Positions 19,779 to 31,524 are shown, counted from the stretch's first letter. The stretch: 64,000 nt of DNA from Lysobacter_L cavernae (GCF_042648505.1 NZ_JBHRXK010000001.1:1-64000), one strand, 5' to 3'. A program made the numbers and translations. Notes: generated by a model not told the origin, from the letters alone.

Positions 19779-20687
19779 ATGACCGCCTCGACCCCACCTG
19801 CCCATTCGGCCCGCATCCTCGACGGCAAGCGTATCGCCGAGGACCTGCTCGACAACCTGAAGGCACAGGTCGATGCACGCATGGCCACCGGCAAGTCGCC
19901 GCCGGGCCTGGCGGTGGTGTTGGTCGGCAACGACCCGGCGTCGAGTGTCTATGTGAAGAACAAACGGCGGGCGGCGCAGAAAGTGGGCATCCGTGCCATC
20001 GACTACGACCTGCCGGCCGATACCGGCAATGAGGCGCTGCTGGCCCTGATCGATCGACTCAATGCCGATCCCCAGGTCCACGGCATCCTCGTGCAGCTGC
20101 CGCTGCCGGATCGCCGCGATGCCACGCAGCTGATCCACCGCATCGATCCGCGCAAGGACGTCGACGGTTTCCACCCCGAGAACGTCGGTCACCTGGCGCT
20201 GCGCCAGTTCGGCCTGCGCCCGTGCACGCCACGCGGCATCATCACGCTGCTTGGCTACACCGATCGCGCCGTGCGCGGGCAGAGCGCCACCATCGTCGGC
20301 GTCAGCAACCATGTCGGCCGACCGATGGCGCTGGAGCTGCTGATCGCCGGCTGCACCGTCACCAGCTGCCACAAGTTCACGCCCGCATCGGTGCTGGAGG
20401 TCTCGGTGCGCAACGCCGACATCCTGGTCGTGGCGGCTGGCCGCCCCGGCCTGATCCCGGGTGAGTGGGTCAAGCCCGGTGCGGTGGTCATCGACGTCGG
20501 CATCAACCGTCTCGACGACGGTCGCCTGGTCGGTGATGTCGGCTTCGCCGCCGCGGCTGAACGCGCCAGTTGGATCACGCCGGTGCCAGGCGGTGTCGGC
20601 CCGATGACCGTGGCCACGCTGATGCAGAACACGCTGGAAGCGGCTGAAATGGCCGATTCCGGACGGGGTTGGTCGCCGGTCAGGTGA
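19779..20687 (+). CDS. folD: Methylenetetrahydrofolate dehydrogenase / cyclohydrolase
   Basis: Interconverts one-carbon folates and supplies 10-formyl-THF for purines. The 302-residue protein has the substrate-site YVKNKRRA (the catalytic lysine is in YVKNK), VQLPLPDR, DVDGFHP, and PGGVGPMT. The usual GRSxxVGxP NADP loop reads VSNHVGRP here, with Val where most family members have Arg; this may alter cofactor preference. A GATAAT -10-like box lies 32 bases upstream. Confidence 0.94.
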   Translation: MTASTPPAHSARILDGKRIAEDLLDNLKAQVDARMATGKSPPGLAVVLVGNDPASSVYVKNKRRAAQKVGIRAIDYDLPADTGNEALLALIDRLNADPQVHGILVQLPLPDRRDATQLIHRIDPRKDVDGFHPENVGHLALRQFGLRPCTPRGIITLLGYTDRAVRGQSATIVGVSNHVGRPMALELLIAGCTVTSCHKFTPASVLEVSVRNADILVVAAGRPGLIPGEWVKPGAVVIDVGINRLDDGRLVGDVGFAAAAERASWITPVPGGVGPMTVATLMQNTLEAAEMADSGRGWSPVR

Positions 20688-20900
20688 CCAGCTCCTGCCG
20701 CTGATCTGTGGTGGAGCGGCGCCCTTGCCCCAGCCATTAAGTTGGGGGTGGTCGCGCCGCAGCCGCGAGGGGCGGATACGGCGCTGCGCTACGTCATTGT
20801 TGGTCTCCGAAGCCTGGAACACGTCGTCCCGTTTGCGATGCCAGCGCTGCAAGGCGTAAACGCGGTACAATGACGCGCTTCATCCTCCCGGCCCCTGCCC

Positions 20901-22358
20901 ATGCTGCGCATCCAGGCTGAAGCCCTGACTTACGACGACGTCTCCCTCGTCCCGGCGCATTCGACTGTCCTGCCCAAGGACGTCTCTCTCGCCACCCGCC
21001 TCACCCGCGACCTGACCATCCGCCTGCCGATCCTGTCGGCCGCGATGGACACCGTCAGCGAAGCCCGCCTCGCGATCGCGTTGGCGCAGTTGGGCGGCAT
21101 CAGCATCCTCCACAAGAACATGAGCCTGGAGGCGCAAGCCGCCCAGGTGGCCACGGTCAAGAAGTTCGAGGCCGGCGTGATCAAGGAGCCGTTCACCGTC
21201 GGCCCCGAGACCACCATTGCCGAGGTGCTCAAGCTCACCCGTGCCCGCAACATCTCCGGCGTGCCGGTGGTGGACGGCGGCCAGCTGGTCGGCATCGTCA
21301 CCAGCCGCGACATGCGTTTCGAGACCAAACTCGACGATCCGGTCCGCCACATCATGACCAAGAAGGATCGCCTGATCACGGTGCATGAAGGCGCATCCGA
21401 CGACGAAGTGCTCGGCCTGCTGCACAAGCACCGCATCGAGAAGGTGCTGGTGGTCAACGACGGCTTCGAGCTGCGCGGCCTGATCACCGTCAAGGACATC
21501 CAGAAGAAGTCCGACAATCCCAACGCCGCCTACGACAGCAGCGAGCGCCTGCTGGTCGGTGCGGCCGTCGGCGTCGGCGGCGACACCGAAGCGCGCATCG
21601 AGGCGCTGGCTGCGGCCGGCGTCGACGTGGTGGTGGTCGACACCGCGCACGGTCATTCGCAGGGCGTGCTCGATCGCGTGAAGTGGGTCAAGAAGAACTT
21701 CCCGCAACTGCAGGTCATCGGCGGCAACATCGTCACCGGCGATGCCGCGCTGGCGTTGATGGACCACGGTGCGGACGCGGTCAAGGTCGGCGTCGGCCCG
21801 GGCTCGATCTGCACCACGCGCATTGTCGCCGGTGTCGGTGTGCCGCAGATCACCGCGGTGGCGATGGTCGCCGAGGCACTGCAGGACCGTATCCCGCTGA
21901 TCGCCGACGGCGGCATCCGCTACTCGGGCGACATCGGCAAGGCGATCGTCGCCGGTGCCTCCACGGTCATGGTCGGCGGCCTGTTCGCCGGCACCGAGGA
22001 AGCACCGGGCGAGGTCGAGCTGTTCCAGGGCCGCGCCTACAAGAGCTACCGCGGCATGGGCAGCCTCGGCGCGATGGAGCAGGGCTCCAAGGACCGTTAC
22101 TTCCAGGACGCTTCCGACGCCGACAAGCTGGTGCCGGAAGGCATCGAAGGCCGCGTGCCTGCGCGCGGCCCGCTGCGCAATGTCGTTCACCAGTTGGCCG
22201 GCGGCCTGCGCGCGACGATGGGTTACGTCGGCTGCGCGACGATCGAGGACATGCGCAAGAAGCCCAGCTTCGTGCGCGTGACCAACGCCGGCACGCGCGA
22301 AAGCCACGTGCACGACGTGCAGATCACCAAGGAACCGCCGAACTACCGGGCCGGCTGA
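20901..22358 (+). CDS. guaB: IMP dehydrogenase
   Basis: Oxidises IMP to XMP, the committed step to GMP. In the 485-residue protein the catalytic cysteine is in GPGSICTTR near residue 304; two CBS domains occupy about 95-205; the flap region ends in a regular IMPDH tail. The 213-base upstream gap holds no gene; a TACAAT -10-like box lies at 20866-20871 without a clear -35. It is followed by guaA after a GTGATT repeat. Confidence 0.97.
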   Translation: MLRIQAEALTYDDVSLVPAHSTVLPKDVSLATRLTRDLTIRLPILSAAMDTVSEARLAIALAQLGGISILHKNMSLEAQAAQVATVKKFEAGVIKEPFTVGPETTIAEVLKLTRARNISGVPVVDGGQLVGIVTSRDMRFETKLDDPVRHIMTKKDRLITVHEGASDDEVLGLLHKHRIEKVLVVNDGFELRGLITVKDIQKKSDNPNAAYDSSERLLVGAAVGVGGDTEARIEALAAAGVDVVVVDTAHGHSQGVLDRVKWVKKNFPQLQVIGGNIVTGDAALALMDHGADAVKVGVGPGSICTTRIVAGVGVPQITAVAMVAEALQDRIPLIADGGIRYSGDIGKAIVAGASTVMVGGLFAGTEEAPGEVELFQGRAYKSYRGMGSLGAMEQGSKDRYFQDASDADKLVPEGIEGRVPARGPLRNVVHQLAGGLRATMGYVGCATIEDMRKKPSFVRVTNAGTRESHVHDVQITKEPPNYRAG

Positions 22359-22370
22359 TGCCGGCCCGAC

Positions 22371-22465
22371 GTGATTCGTGATTCGGGATTGGTGATTCGA
22401 AAAGCCGGTCCCGCTCCGACCCGTCGGCTCTTCCGAATCACCAATCACGATTCACCAATCACGCC
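22371..22465. repeat. Dispersed GTGATT palindromic repeat, copy 2
   Basis: Left arm built of GTGATTCG and GGATTGGTGATTCG units, right arm CGAATCACCAATCACGATTCACCAATCAC, with about 35 unrelated bases between. The same arm sequence occurs at 4800-4882. Both copies lie inside what should be operons (guaB-guaA here, fadN-fadA there), and this one ends only three bases before the guaA start codon. Confidence 0.75.
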
Positions 22466-22468
22466 CAT

Positions 22469-24049
22469 ATGACCGACATCCACAGCGACAAGATCCTGAT
22501 CCTCGATTTCGGCGCGCAGTACACACAGCTGATCGCCCGCCGCATCCGCGAGATCGGTGTGTACTGCGAAATCTGGGCCTGGGACCACGACCCGGCCGAG
22601 ATCGCAGCATTCGGCGCCAAGGGCATCATCCTGTCGGGCGGTCCGGAATCGACGACTGAGCAGGGCGCACCGAAGGCGCCGCAGGAAGTGTTCGACAGCG
22701 GCCTGCCGATCCTCGGTATCTGCTACGGCATGCAGACGTTGGCCGCGCAGTTGGGTGGTGCCACCGAGGCTGCCGATGCGCGCGAATTCGGTCATGCGCA
22801 GGTCGAGCTGGTGGTGCGCGATGCACTGCTCGGCGGGCTTAGCGACCACGACGGCGAGCCGCGCATCGACGTGTGGATGAGCCACGGCGACCATGTCGCC
22901 AAGGCGCCGCCGGGCTTCACCGTGACGGCCCGCACCGACCGCATTCCGGTCGCGGCGATGGCCAACGAAGACAAGCGCTGGTACGGCGTGCAATTCCACC
23001 CCGAGGTGACCCACACCAAGCAGGGCACGACGCTGCTGCGTCGCTTCGTCACGCAGATATGCGGCTGCCAGACGCTGTGGACCGCCGCGCATATCATCGA
23101 GGACCAGATCGCGCGCGTGCGCGCGCAGGTCGGCTCCGACGAAGTGATCCTCGGGCTGTCCGGTGGCGTCGACTCCTCGGTCGTGGCGGCGCTGTTGCAC
23201 AAGGCGATCGGCAACCAACTGACCTGCGTGTTCGTCGACACCGGCCTGTTGCGCTGGAACGAGGGCGACCAGGTGATGGCGATGTTTGCCAGCGAGGCCG
23301 ATAAAGGCGGCATGGGCGTCAAGGTCGTGCGCGTCAACGCCGCTGACCGCTACTTCAACGCACTAGAAGGCGTCAGCGACCCGGAAGCCAAGCGCAAGAT
23401 CATCGGCAACCTGTTCGTCGAGATCTTCGACGAGGAGTCGAACAAGCTCAGCAACGCCAAGTGGCTGGCGCAGGGCACCATCTACCCGGACGTGATCGAG
23501 TCGGCCGGCAGCAAGACCGGCAAGGCCCATGTCATCAAGAGCCATCACAACGTCGGCGGCCTGCCCGAAGACATGAAGCTCGGCCTGGTCGAGCCATTGC
23601 GCGAGCTGTTCAAGGACGAGGTGCGGCGCTTGGGCGTCGAGCTCGGCCTGCCGCACACGATGGTCTACCGTCATCCGTTTCCTGGCCCGGGCCTGGGTGT
23701 ACGCATCCTCGGCGAGGTCAAGCGCGAACACGCCGAGCTGCTGGCCAAGGCCGACCACATCTTCATCGACGAGCTGCGCAAGGCCGACCTGTACGACAAG
23801 ACCAGCCAGGCGTTCGCGGTGTTCCTGCCGGTCAAGTCGGTCGGCGTGGTCGGCGACGCGCGCGCCTACGAATGGGTGATCGCCTTGCGCGCGGTCGAGA
23901 CCATCGACTTCATGACGGCGCACTGGGCGCACTTGCCGTACGAGTTTCTAGGCAAGGTTTCAAATAGAATTATCAATGAGTTACGAGGCGTTTCTCGTGT
24001 CGTTTACGACATCAGCGGCAAACCGCCTGCAACCATCGAGTGGGAGTGA
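22469..24049 (+). CDS. guaA: GMP synthase (glutamine-hydrolysing)
   Basis: Aminates XMP to GMP. The 526-residue protein has a class I glutamine amidotransferase half with its nucleophile in GICYGMQT (about residue 87) and His/Glu in VQFHPEVTHT, then an ATP pyrophosphatase half with the SGGVDSS loop near 233 and the C-terminal dimer domain ending KPPATIEWE. Its ribosome binding site would fall within the repeat arm immediately upstream, which is unusual. Together with guaB it forms the GMP branch. Confidence 0.97.
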   Translation: MTDIHSDKILILDFGAQYTQLIARRIREIGVYCEIWAWDHDPAEIAAFGAKGIILSGGPESTTEQGAPKAPQEVFDSGLPILGICYGMQTLAAQLGGATEAADAREFGHAQVELVVRDALLGGLSDHDGEPRIDVWMSHGDHVAKAPPGFTVTARTDRIPVAAMANEDKRWYGVQFHPEVTHTKQGTTLLRRFVTQICGCQTLWTAAHIIEDQIARVRAQVGSDEVILGLSGGVDSSVVAALLHKAIGNQLTCVFVDTGLLRWNEGDQVMAMFASEADKGGMGVKVVRVNAADRYFNALEGVSDPEAKRKIIGNLFVEIFDEESNKLSNAKWLAQGTIYPDVIESAGSKTGKAHVIKSHHNVGGLPEDMKLGLVEPLRELFKDEVRRLGVELGLPHTMVYRHPFPGPGLGVRILGEVKREHAELLAKADHIFIDELRKADLYDKTSQAFAVFLPVKSVGVVGDARAYEWVIALRAVETIDFMTAHWAHLPYEFLGKVSNRIINELRGVSRVVYDISGKPPATIEWE

Positions 24050-24100
24050 TCCGCACGATCGGCTGAAAGCGGGTCATGGGATGAGCCGACAGGGGGAGCG

Positions 24101-24601
24101 ATGAGGAAGGTCGTACTGTGCGTGTTGCTCGCGGCGCTGGCATCGTGGTATTTCCATTTTGGGCGCAAGATGACCGAGGACTCGGTCAAAGCGTTCTATG
24201 ACATGCAGACCGGACTGCTGGCCAAGCTGGATGGCGAACCGCTGTGCCGGTTCATGGCGAAGGAGTACCACTCCAGCGACGTGATCTACAGCGGGGCCGG
24301 CACCGAACGCACCGAACTCGACAGGGAAGCGGCCTGCGAGCACCTCAAGCAGGGCCTGTTGTTCTTCCAGAAGATGTCCAGCGCGACCCAAGGCCGGGTG
24401 GAGCCGACCTTCGACCAGCAGGTCAAGAACGTCAGCTTGAGCGAGGGCAGCAAGCTCGCCACCGTCGAGGGGGTCATGACCGTCAAGGTGGGCGACATTC
24501 TGATCGGGCGCACGCGCTTCACCGAAAGACTGGTCCGCCGCAACGGCCGGATCGTCTCGCTGGGTGGCGAGTCGAAAACGTGGATGTATGGACTCGACTG
24601 A
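24101..24601 (+). CDS. Hypothetical membrane-anchored protein
   Basis: Not assigned to a family. The 166-residue protein starts with a signal-anchor (VVLCVLLAALASWYFHF) followed by a soluble part with regular alpha/beta character that could resemble an NTF2-like fold (MTEDSVKAFYDMQTG; a strand-rich C-terminal half). A single-cysteine pair (CRFM, ACEHL) may form a periplasmic disulfide. GGGGGAGCG precedes ATG 24101. Its end overlaps the tadA start by 14 bases, so the two are probably co-transcribed after guaA. Confidence 0.65.
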   Translation: MRKVVLCVLLAALASWYFHFGRKMTEDSVKAFYDMQTGLLAKLDGEPLCRFMAKEYHSSDVIYSGAGTERTELDREAACEHLKQGLLFFQKMSSATQGRVEPTFDQQVKNVSLSEGSKLATVEGVMTVKVGDILIGRTRFTERLVRRNGRIVSLGGESKTWMYGLD

Positions 24602-25061
24602 TCACGAGCACTGGATGCGCCACGCGCTGGCGCTGGCCGAGCGCGCCGAGCGTGAGGATGACGAGATCCCGGTCGGTGCGGTGCTGGTGTCGGCTGACGG
24701 CGAAGTGCTGGGCGAGGGCTGGAACCGCAACATCACCGAGCACGACCCGACCGCCCATGCCGAGATCGTGGCGATGCGTCAGGCCGGCCGTCGTCTTGGC
24801 AACCACCGCCTGTTGGGTGCCACGTTGTACGTGACCCTGGAGCCGTGCGCGATGTGCGCGATGGCGATGGTGCACGCGCGGATCGCGCGCCTGGTGTACG
24901 GCGCGACAGACCCGAAGACGGGGGCGGCCGGCAGCGTGTTCGACCTGCTGGCTGATCCTCGCCACAACCACCGCATGGCAGTGCACGGGGGCGTGCTGGG
25001 CGACGAAGCCGGCGCACGCCTGACGGCCTATTTCCGTCGCAAGCGCGGCAAGCCGGTGTGA
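24588..25061 (+). CDS. tadA: tRNA-specific adenosine deaminase
   Basis: Converts adenosine-34 of tRNA-Arg(ACG) to inosine. The 157-residue protein has the zinc ligands and catalytic glutamate of the deaminase family: H57-A-E59 and PCAMC with C87 and C90. The frame is open a few codons upstream (24564), but ATG 24588, inside the previous gene, gives the normal N-terminus. The alternative ATG at 24615 is also possible. Confidence 0.94.
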   Translation: MDSTDHEHWMRHALALAERAEREDDEIPVGAVLVSADGEVLGEGWNRNITEHDPTAHAEIVAMRQAGRRLGNHRLLGATLYVTLEPCAMCAMAMVHARIARLVYGATDPKTGAAGSVFDLLADPRHNHRMAVHGGVLGDEAGARLTAYFRRKRGKPV

Positions 25062-25089
25062 CCGGGAGCTGGCTGGCGCGCACTGTGAC

Positions 25090-25575
25090 TCAGTCGTTGC
25101 GCAGGTCGACCTTGTCCTTGTCGAGCTGCTCCTTGAGCTCCAGGTCGAGCATGCGCAGGCCGAGCTTGGCCTCGTGACCCAGGCATAGCGAGGCCGCAAA
25201 CATCAACAGCACGCCGACCATGGCCAAGCCTGTCGGCAACAGGTCGAGCCGGTAGCCGAAGAAGGCGTCCACAGCGATGCCGATGCTGGTGCCCACGAAG
25301 GCGCTGATCGCCGCGTACAGCATGCGCACCGACGCCAGCACCAGGTAAGAGCGGCGGCGATGCGTCGCGATCCGCGACTCCAGTGCGACACGCGCCGGGC
25401 CCTGCGCGGTAGCGCTGAGCACCTCGATCTCGGCGCGCATGCGATCGACCACGCGCGCCAGGCGGTTGTTCGACGAGATCAGCAGCGAGCTGGCCGCGGT
25501 CAGGAAGAACGCGGGCGTGATCATGGCCGAGACGACGGCGTAGTGCGAAGGATCGATCGCGACGGGCGAGGGCAT
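25090..25575 (-). CDS. DUF2721 family membrane protein
   Basis: A 161-residue protein with three hydrophobic spans (about residues 15-35, 75-100, 105-130) and a charged C-terminal tail. The segment SNNRLARVVDRMR after the first span is the DUF2721 hallmark. Function unknown; inner membrane. It converges on tadA across 28 bases and is divergent from orn. ATG 25575 is chosen because GGAA lies upstream and the family's N-terminus fits. Confidence 0.75.
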   Translation of the reverse strand: MPSPVAIDPSHYAVVSAMITPAFFLTAASSLLISSNNRLARVVDRMRAEIEVLSATAQGPARVALESRIATHRRRSYLVLASVRMLYAAISAFVGTSIGIAVDAFFGYRLDLLPTGLAMVGVLLMFAASLCLGHEAKLGLRMLDLELKEQLDKDKVDLRND

Positions 25576-25659
25576 GGGCGGTTCCGGAAATGTGTGATGC
25601 CAGGCCGGCATCAGTGGCCTGGTTGTATGATGCTACCGACATCCCACAAGTGCGAGCGC

Positions 25660-26226
25660 ATGGCAGCTGCAACCGCGATGAACGACGAGCATCTGATCTG
25701 GATTGATCTGGAGATGACCGGCCTGGACACCGACGCCGACTCCATCCTCGAGATCGCCACGCTGGTCACCGACAAGCAGCTCAACGTGCTGGCCGAAGGC
25801 CCCGAGCTCGCCATCGCGCATCCGATCGCACGGCTCGAAGCGATGGACGACTGGAACCGCAACCAGCATCGCAAATCCGGCCTGTGGCAGCGAGTGATCG
25901 ACAGCGCGGTCACCCTCGAACAGGCGGAAGCGCAGACGCTCGATTTCCTCGCGCATTGGGTGCCGGCCGGCAAATCACCGATCTGCGGCAATTCGATCTG
26001 CCAGGACCGGCGCTTCCTGCACCGGCAGATGCCGCGACTGGAGAGGTACTTCCACTACCGCAATCTCGACGTCAGCACGATCAAGGAACTGGCGCGACGA
26101 TGGGCGCCGAGCGTGCTGGCAGGCGTGAGCAAGGAGGCCAAGCACACCGCGCTCAGCGACGTGCATGATTCCATCGCTGAACTGCGCCACTACCGCGCCT
26201 CGATGGGCAAGCTGGGCGGACAGTAG
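25660..26226 (+). CDS. orn: Oligoribonuclease
   Basis: A 3'-5' exoribonuclease that degrades di- to pentaribonucleotides, including pGpG from c-di-GMP turnover. Exo I motif LIWIDLEMTGLD contains the DEDDh acidic residues; exo II NSICQDRRFLH and exo III HTALSDVHDSI follow. ATG 25660 gives 188 residues; ATG 25678 gives 182, the commonest family length, and ATGs at 25627/25630 are also in frame, so the start is uncertain by a few codons. Confidence 0.94.
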   Translation: MAAATAMNDEHLIWIDLEMTGLDTDADSILEIATLVTDKQLNVLAEGPELAIAHPIARLEAMDDWNRNQHRKSGLWQRVIDSAVTLEQAEAQTLDFLAHWVPAGKSPICGNSICQDRRFLHRQMPRLERYFHYRNLDVSTIKELARRWAPSVLAGVSKEAKHTALSDVHDSIAELRHYRASMGKLGGQ

Positions 26227-26316
26227 CCAGCCCCATCCACGGGATGCTTGTTTCGGTGTTTTCGTAACGACCTGTGCCGTCGCGGCGATGACCTTGTTGC
26301 GGCCGACGGCTCGCCG

Positions 26317-27243
26317 TTACTTCGGCCCGGTAGCCGGCCCGTTGAGAACCAGGCTGACGCCGTCGCCCGCGTCCTGCGCGACATGGTGGTACATGTGCAC
26401 ATCGCGCTGCGGGTAAGGGATGCTGATGCCGGCCTGGTCGAAGGCCGCCTTGATCCGCTCGTTGAGGTCGCACTTGGTGGCGAAGTGGTCGGCATTGCTG
26501 ACGTGGCAGCGGATGCCGAGCTTCACCGCGTTGTCGGCCAGCTCGTACACCACCACGTCCGGCTCTGGCTCAGCCAGGATGCGCTTGTCGGCGCGCATGA
26601 TCTCCATCACCGCAGTGCGGGCGGCCTCGATGCTGTCGTTGTAGCCGATGCCGATCACCAGTTCGATGCGCCGCGTCGTGTCCGGGGTCAGGTTGATGAT
26701 CGGTGCGGTGGTGATGAGGTTGTTGGGCAACACGATCGTCTGGTTGTCGGCACCGCGCAGCCGGGTCTGGAAGATGCTCACCGCCTCGACCGTGCCGCTG
26801 CTGCCGCCGATCTGGACGATGTCGCCGGCACGGAATGGCTTGAGCGTCACCAGCATCACGCCAGATGCCACGTTGGACAACGAATCCTTCAGCGCCAAGC
26901 CGATTGCCAGGCCGGCCGCGCCGAGGATCGCGATGATCGAGTTGGGCTGGACCTTGAAGAAGACCTGCAGGATCGCCAGCACCAGCAACACGACCAGCAC
27001 CACGTAGGTGAGCCGGCTCATGAACTGCATGGCGGTGGGCTCGACGTGCGCCCGCGTCAGCGCCCGCGAGACGATACGCGCCACCCACTTGATCACCCGC
27101 AGGCCGATGTAGAGCACCAGCAAGGCGCCGGCCAGCTTGAGGCCGAAGCGGATGGCCATCTCGGTCATTTGCTCCGTCGAAAGCAGGCTGATGTCGGGCA
27201 TGGCTCGGGCAGCAGGTGCGACGGCGCTCGGCTTCTCTAGCAA
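26317..27243 (-). CDS. Small-conductance mechanosensitive channel, MscS family
   Basis: A 308-residue MscS-type channel that opens on hypo-osmotic shock. Three membrane spans occupy about residues 28-130; the pore helix is the glycine/alanine-rich ILGAAGLAIGLALKDSLSN; the cytoplasmic vestibule has the SGTVEAVSIFQTRLR and VLPNNLI motifs. The start is a TTG at 27243, supported by an exact GGAGGA ribosome site. The 90-base gap to orn holds nothing recognisable. It lies downstream of ppsA on the same strand, separated by a hairpin. Confidence 0.88.
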   Translation of the reverse strand: MLEKPSAVAPAARAMPDISLLSTEQMTEMAIRFGLKLAGALLVLYIGLRVIKWVARIVSRALTRAHVEPTAMQFMSRLTYVVLVVLLVLAILQVFFKVQPNSIIAILGAAGLAIGLALKDSLSNVASGVMLVTLKPFRAGDIVQIGGSSGTVEAVSIFQTRLRGADNQTIVLPNNLITTAPIINLTPDTTRRIELVIGIGYNDSIEAARTAVMEIMRADKRILAEPEPDVVVYELADNAVKLGIRCHVSNADHFATKCDLNERIKAAFDQAGISIPYPQRDVHMYHHVAQDAGDGVSLVLNGPATGPK

Positions 27244-27260
27244 GGTATTCCTCCAAATGC

Positions 27261-27283
27261 GACGCCCCGCTGGGCGGGGCGTC
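27261..27283 (-). terminator. Hairpin downstream of ppsA
   Basis: A perfect 10-bp stem, GACGCCCCGC / GCGGGGCGTC, around a 3-base loop, 45 bases after the ppsA stop and 18 before the MscS start. There is no strong T-run on the minus strand, so termination may be partial. Confidence 0.55.
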
Positions 27284-27327
27284 TGGTTTGTCGCGACTGT
27301 ACGGGCACAGGCGTTAGCCGGTTGTCA

Positions 27328-29712
<2,385 letters not shown>

Positions 29713-29848
29713 GCGGGCGATCTCCAGGTGGGCAGGCGCTTGCGGGCGCTTTGATACGTATATGATCGCCGCTGCGTCGAGTGCATACAAGCTTGATTCG
29801 ACGGGCTTTTTCGTATGGATGAACGGCAAATTCAGGCGGGGTGAGGCG

Positions 29849-30670
29849 ATGGCAGGCGTACGTCCGGTGTTCTACGTATCCGACGGTACCGGTATCACCG
29901 CCGAGACGATCGGCCACAGCCTGTTGACCCAGTTCACCGAGACCCAGTTCGTCACCGACCGCATCCCCTTTGTCGACAGCGTCGATCGCGCCCGCGAGGT
30001 CGCCGAGAAGATCAGCAACGCGGCCATGGCGCATGGCGTGCGGCCGGTAGTGATCAACTCCTGCATGGACGGCGATGTCGGTGCCGCGCTGGCCGAAAGC
30101 GGGGCATTGATGCTGGACGTGTTCGCGCCGTTCATCGAGCCGTTGGAGCGTGAGCTGGAAGAAACCCGCCAGCGCCGCATCGGCCAGGCGCACGGGCTGG
30201 TCGATTTCGATACCTACCATCGCCGCATCAACGCGATGAACTACGCGCTGACCCACGATGACGGGCAGAGCATCGACTACAACGAGGCCGACCTGATTCT
30301 GGTCGCCGTGTCGCGCGCGGGCAAGACGCCGACCTGTGTCTACCTTGCACTGCACTACGGCGTGCGTGCCGCCAACTACCCGTTGACCGAGGAAGACCTC
30401 GAGCACGACCGCTTGCCGCCGCGGTTGCGCCCGTACCGCAACAAGCTGTTCGGATTGACGATCGATCCGGTGCGGTTGCAGCAGATCCGCCAGGAGCGCC
30501 GGCCGAATTCGCGCTACGCGCAACTGGAGACCTGCAAGCGCGAAGTCGCGGCTGCCGAGATGATGTTCCGCGCCGAGCGCATCCCGACATTGAGCACGAC
30601 GAACACCTCGATCGAGGAAATCTCGAGCAAGGTGCTGACCACGTTGGAGATCCACCGCGAGATGTTCTGA
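29849..30670 (+). CDS. ppsR: PEP synthase regulatory protein (kinase/pyrophosphorylase)
   Basis: Inactivates PEP synthase by ADP-dependent phosphorylation of a threonine and reactivates it by phosphate-dependent removal (DUF299 family). The 273-residue protein has the GTGITAETIG start and a P-loop-like VSRAGKTPT near 155. ATG 29849 is preceded by GGTGAGG; family homology begins there. It is divergent from ppsA across 136 bases that must hold both promoters. Confidence 0.94.
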   Translation: MAGVRPVFYVSDGTGITAETIGHSLLTQFTETQFVTDRIPFVDSVDRAREVAEKISNAAMAHGVRPVVINSCMDGDVGAALAESGALMLDVFAPFIEPLERELEETRQRRIGQAHGLVDFDTYHRRINAMNYALTHDDGQSIDYNEADLILVAVSRAGKTPTCVYLALHYGVRAANYPLTEEDLEHDRLPPRLRPYRNKLFGLTIDPVRLQQIRQERRPNSRYAQLETCKREVAAAEMMFRAERIPTLSTTNTSIEEISSKVLTTLEIHREMF

Positions 30671-30774
30671 AGCGCCGGCTCGGGCGCCGTTGCGCGGGGA
30701 ACCCTAACGTTAGGCCGCTTGCCCGGAGGCGTCAACGCTGCCGTGCGGCCATTGCGGCGTGTAGCATCGACGCC

Positions 30775-31290
30775 ATGACGTCTCTTGCCACTCATGCCGC
30801 CCGCATCCCGCGACTGAGCCGTTTCGGCTGGCTGATGGGGCTGTACGCGGAAAACCACGCACGACTGGCGCGGCTGTTTGCGCCGGGTGATCTCGCTGCG
30901 GGCACCTACCTTTCGAGCATCGGTGATGGCCTTGACCTGCGGCTGGACGTGATCGAGCAGCACCGCTACACCACCGAGCTGCGCCTGACCTATGCGCTGC
31001 AGGACCCGCTGACCGGCGAGCCCGACCCGTCCGCCTACCTGCGCCTGTACCACGATGCTCGCCAGTTGGAAGCCACGCATTGCTACATCGGCCGGCGCTG
31101 GCAGGACGTGATCGGCATGTACCCGCCACCGGCCGAAGTGATCGGTCATCGCATGCGGATGAATACTTTTCTCGGAAAGTGGCTCGAGTATCTAGCGGAG
31201 CGGGGACACGGTGTGGCAACATTGCGCCCCGTCGCCACCGGCACAGCCGGTTACGGCGGTAACGAAAAAAATCTAGCAGCGAACGCTTGA
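30775..31290 (+). CDS. DUF1249 family protein
   Basis: A 171-residue protein of the YqiB/DUF1249 family; function unknown. Recognisable segments are MGLYAENHARLARLF, RLYHDARQLEATHC and KWLEYL. The last 20 residues are not part of the family and run into the tRNA promoter: the -35 element overlaps the stop codon. It is the last host gene before the tRNAs and prophage. Confidence 0.82.
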   Translation: MTSLATHAARIPRLSRFGWLMGLYAENHARLARLFAPGDLAAGTYLSSIGDGLDLRLDVIEQHRYTTELRLTYALQDPLTGEPDPSAYLRLYHDARQLEATHCYIGRRWQDVIGMYPPPAEVIGHRMRMNTFLGKWLEYLAERGHGVATLRPVATGTAGYGGNEKNLAANA

Positions 31291-31316
31291 CGACATCGCT
31301 GGACGCCCGCTAGAAT
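31287..31316 (+). promoter_or_regulatory. Sigma-70 promoter of the tRNA-Ala/tRNA-Glu genes
   Basis: TTGACG at 31287-31292, an 18-base spacer, and TAGAAT at 31311-31316, followed 21 bases later by the tRNA-Ala 5' end. Confidence 0.8.
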
Positions 31317-31336
31317 TTTCGTCTTTCCAGCCCCGT

Positions 31337-31412
31337 GGGGCCATAGCTCAGCTGGGAGAGCGCCTGCATGGCATGCAGGAGGTCGGCGGTTCGATCCCGC
31401 CTGGCTCCACCA
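31337..31412 (+). tRNA. tRNA-Ala (GGC)
   Basis: A complete 76-base cloverleaf with an encoded CCA end. The acceptor stem is GGGGCCA against TGGCTCC; the anticodon arm CCTGC-ATGGCAT-GCAGG gives anticodon GGC; the T arm is normal (GGTTCGATCC). It shares its promoter with tRNA-Glu 36 bases downstream. Confidence 0.97.
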
Positions 31413-31448
31413 CTTCGCTGGACAGTTTTACAGGCCAAGTTTTACCGC

Positions 31449-31524
31449 GTCCCCATCGTCTAGAGGCCTAGGACATTACCCTTTCACGGTAGCGACCGGG
31501 GTTCGAATCCCCGTGGGGACGCCA
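31449..31524 (+). tRNA. tRNA-Glu (TTC), prophage attachment site
   Basis: A 76-base cloverleaf with encoded CCA: acceptor GTCCCCA / TGGGGAC, anticodon loop CTTTCAC (anticodon TTC), T arm GGGGTTCGAATCCCC. The 3' 41 bases are at the same time the antisense coding end of the prophage recombinase, so this copy of the tRNA is the left attachment site and its 3' part is phage-derived or identical to phage DNA. Confidence 0.97.
31484..31524. other. Predicted attL region of the prophage
   Basis: The recombinase frame runs through to a stop inside the tRNA-Glu anticodon arm; its last 12 or so residues (ASPRGFEPRSLP) are encoded by the tRNA complement. A duplicate of part of this tRNA 3' region is expected at attR, beyond the window. 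The exact core cannot be set without attR. Confidence 0.65.

Noticed and set aside
26227..26316. Possible small gene between orn and the MscS gene
   Set aside because: Only 90 bases, no start codon with ribosome site, and no hairpin strong enough to call.
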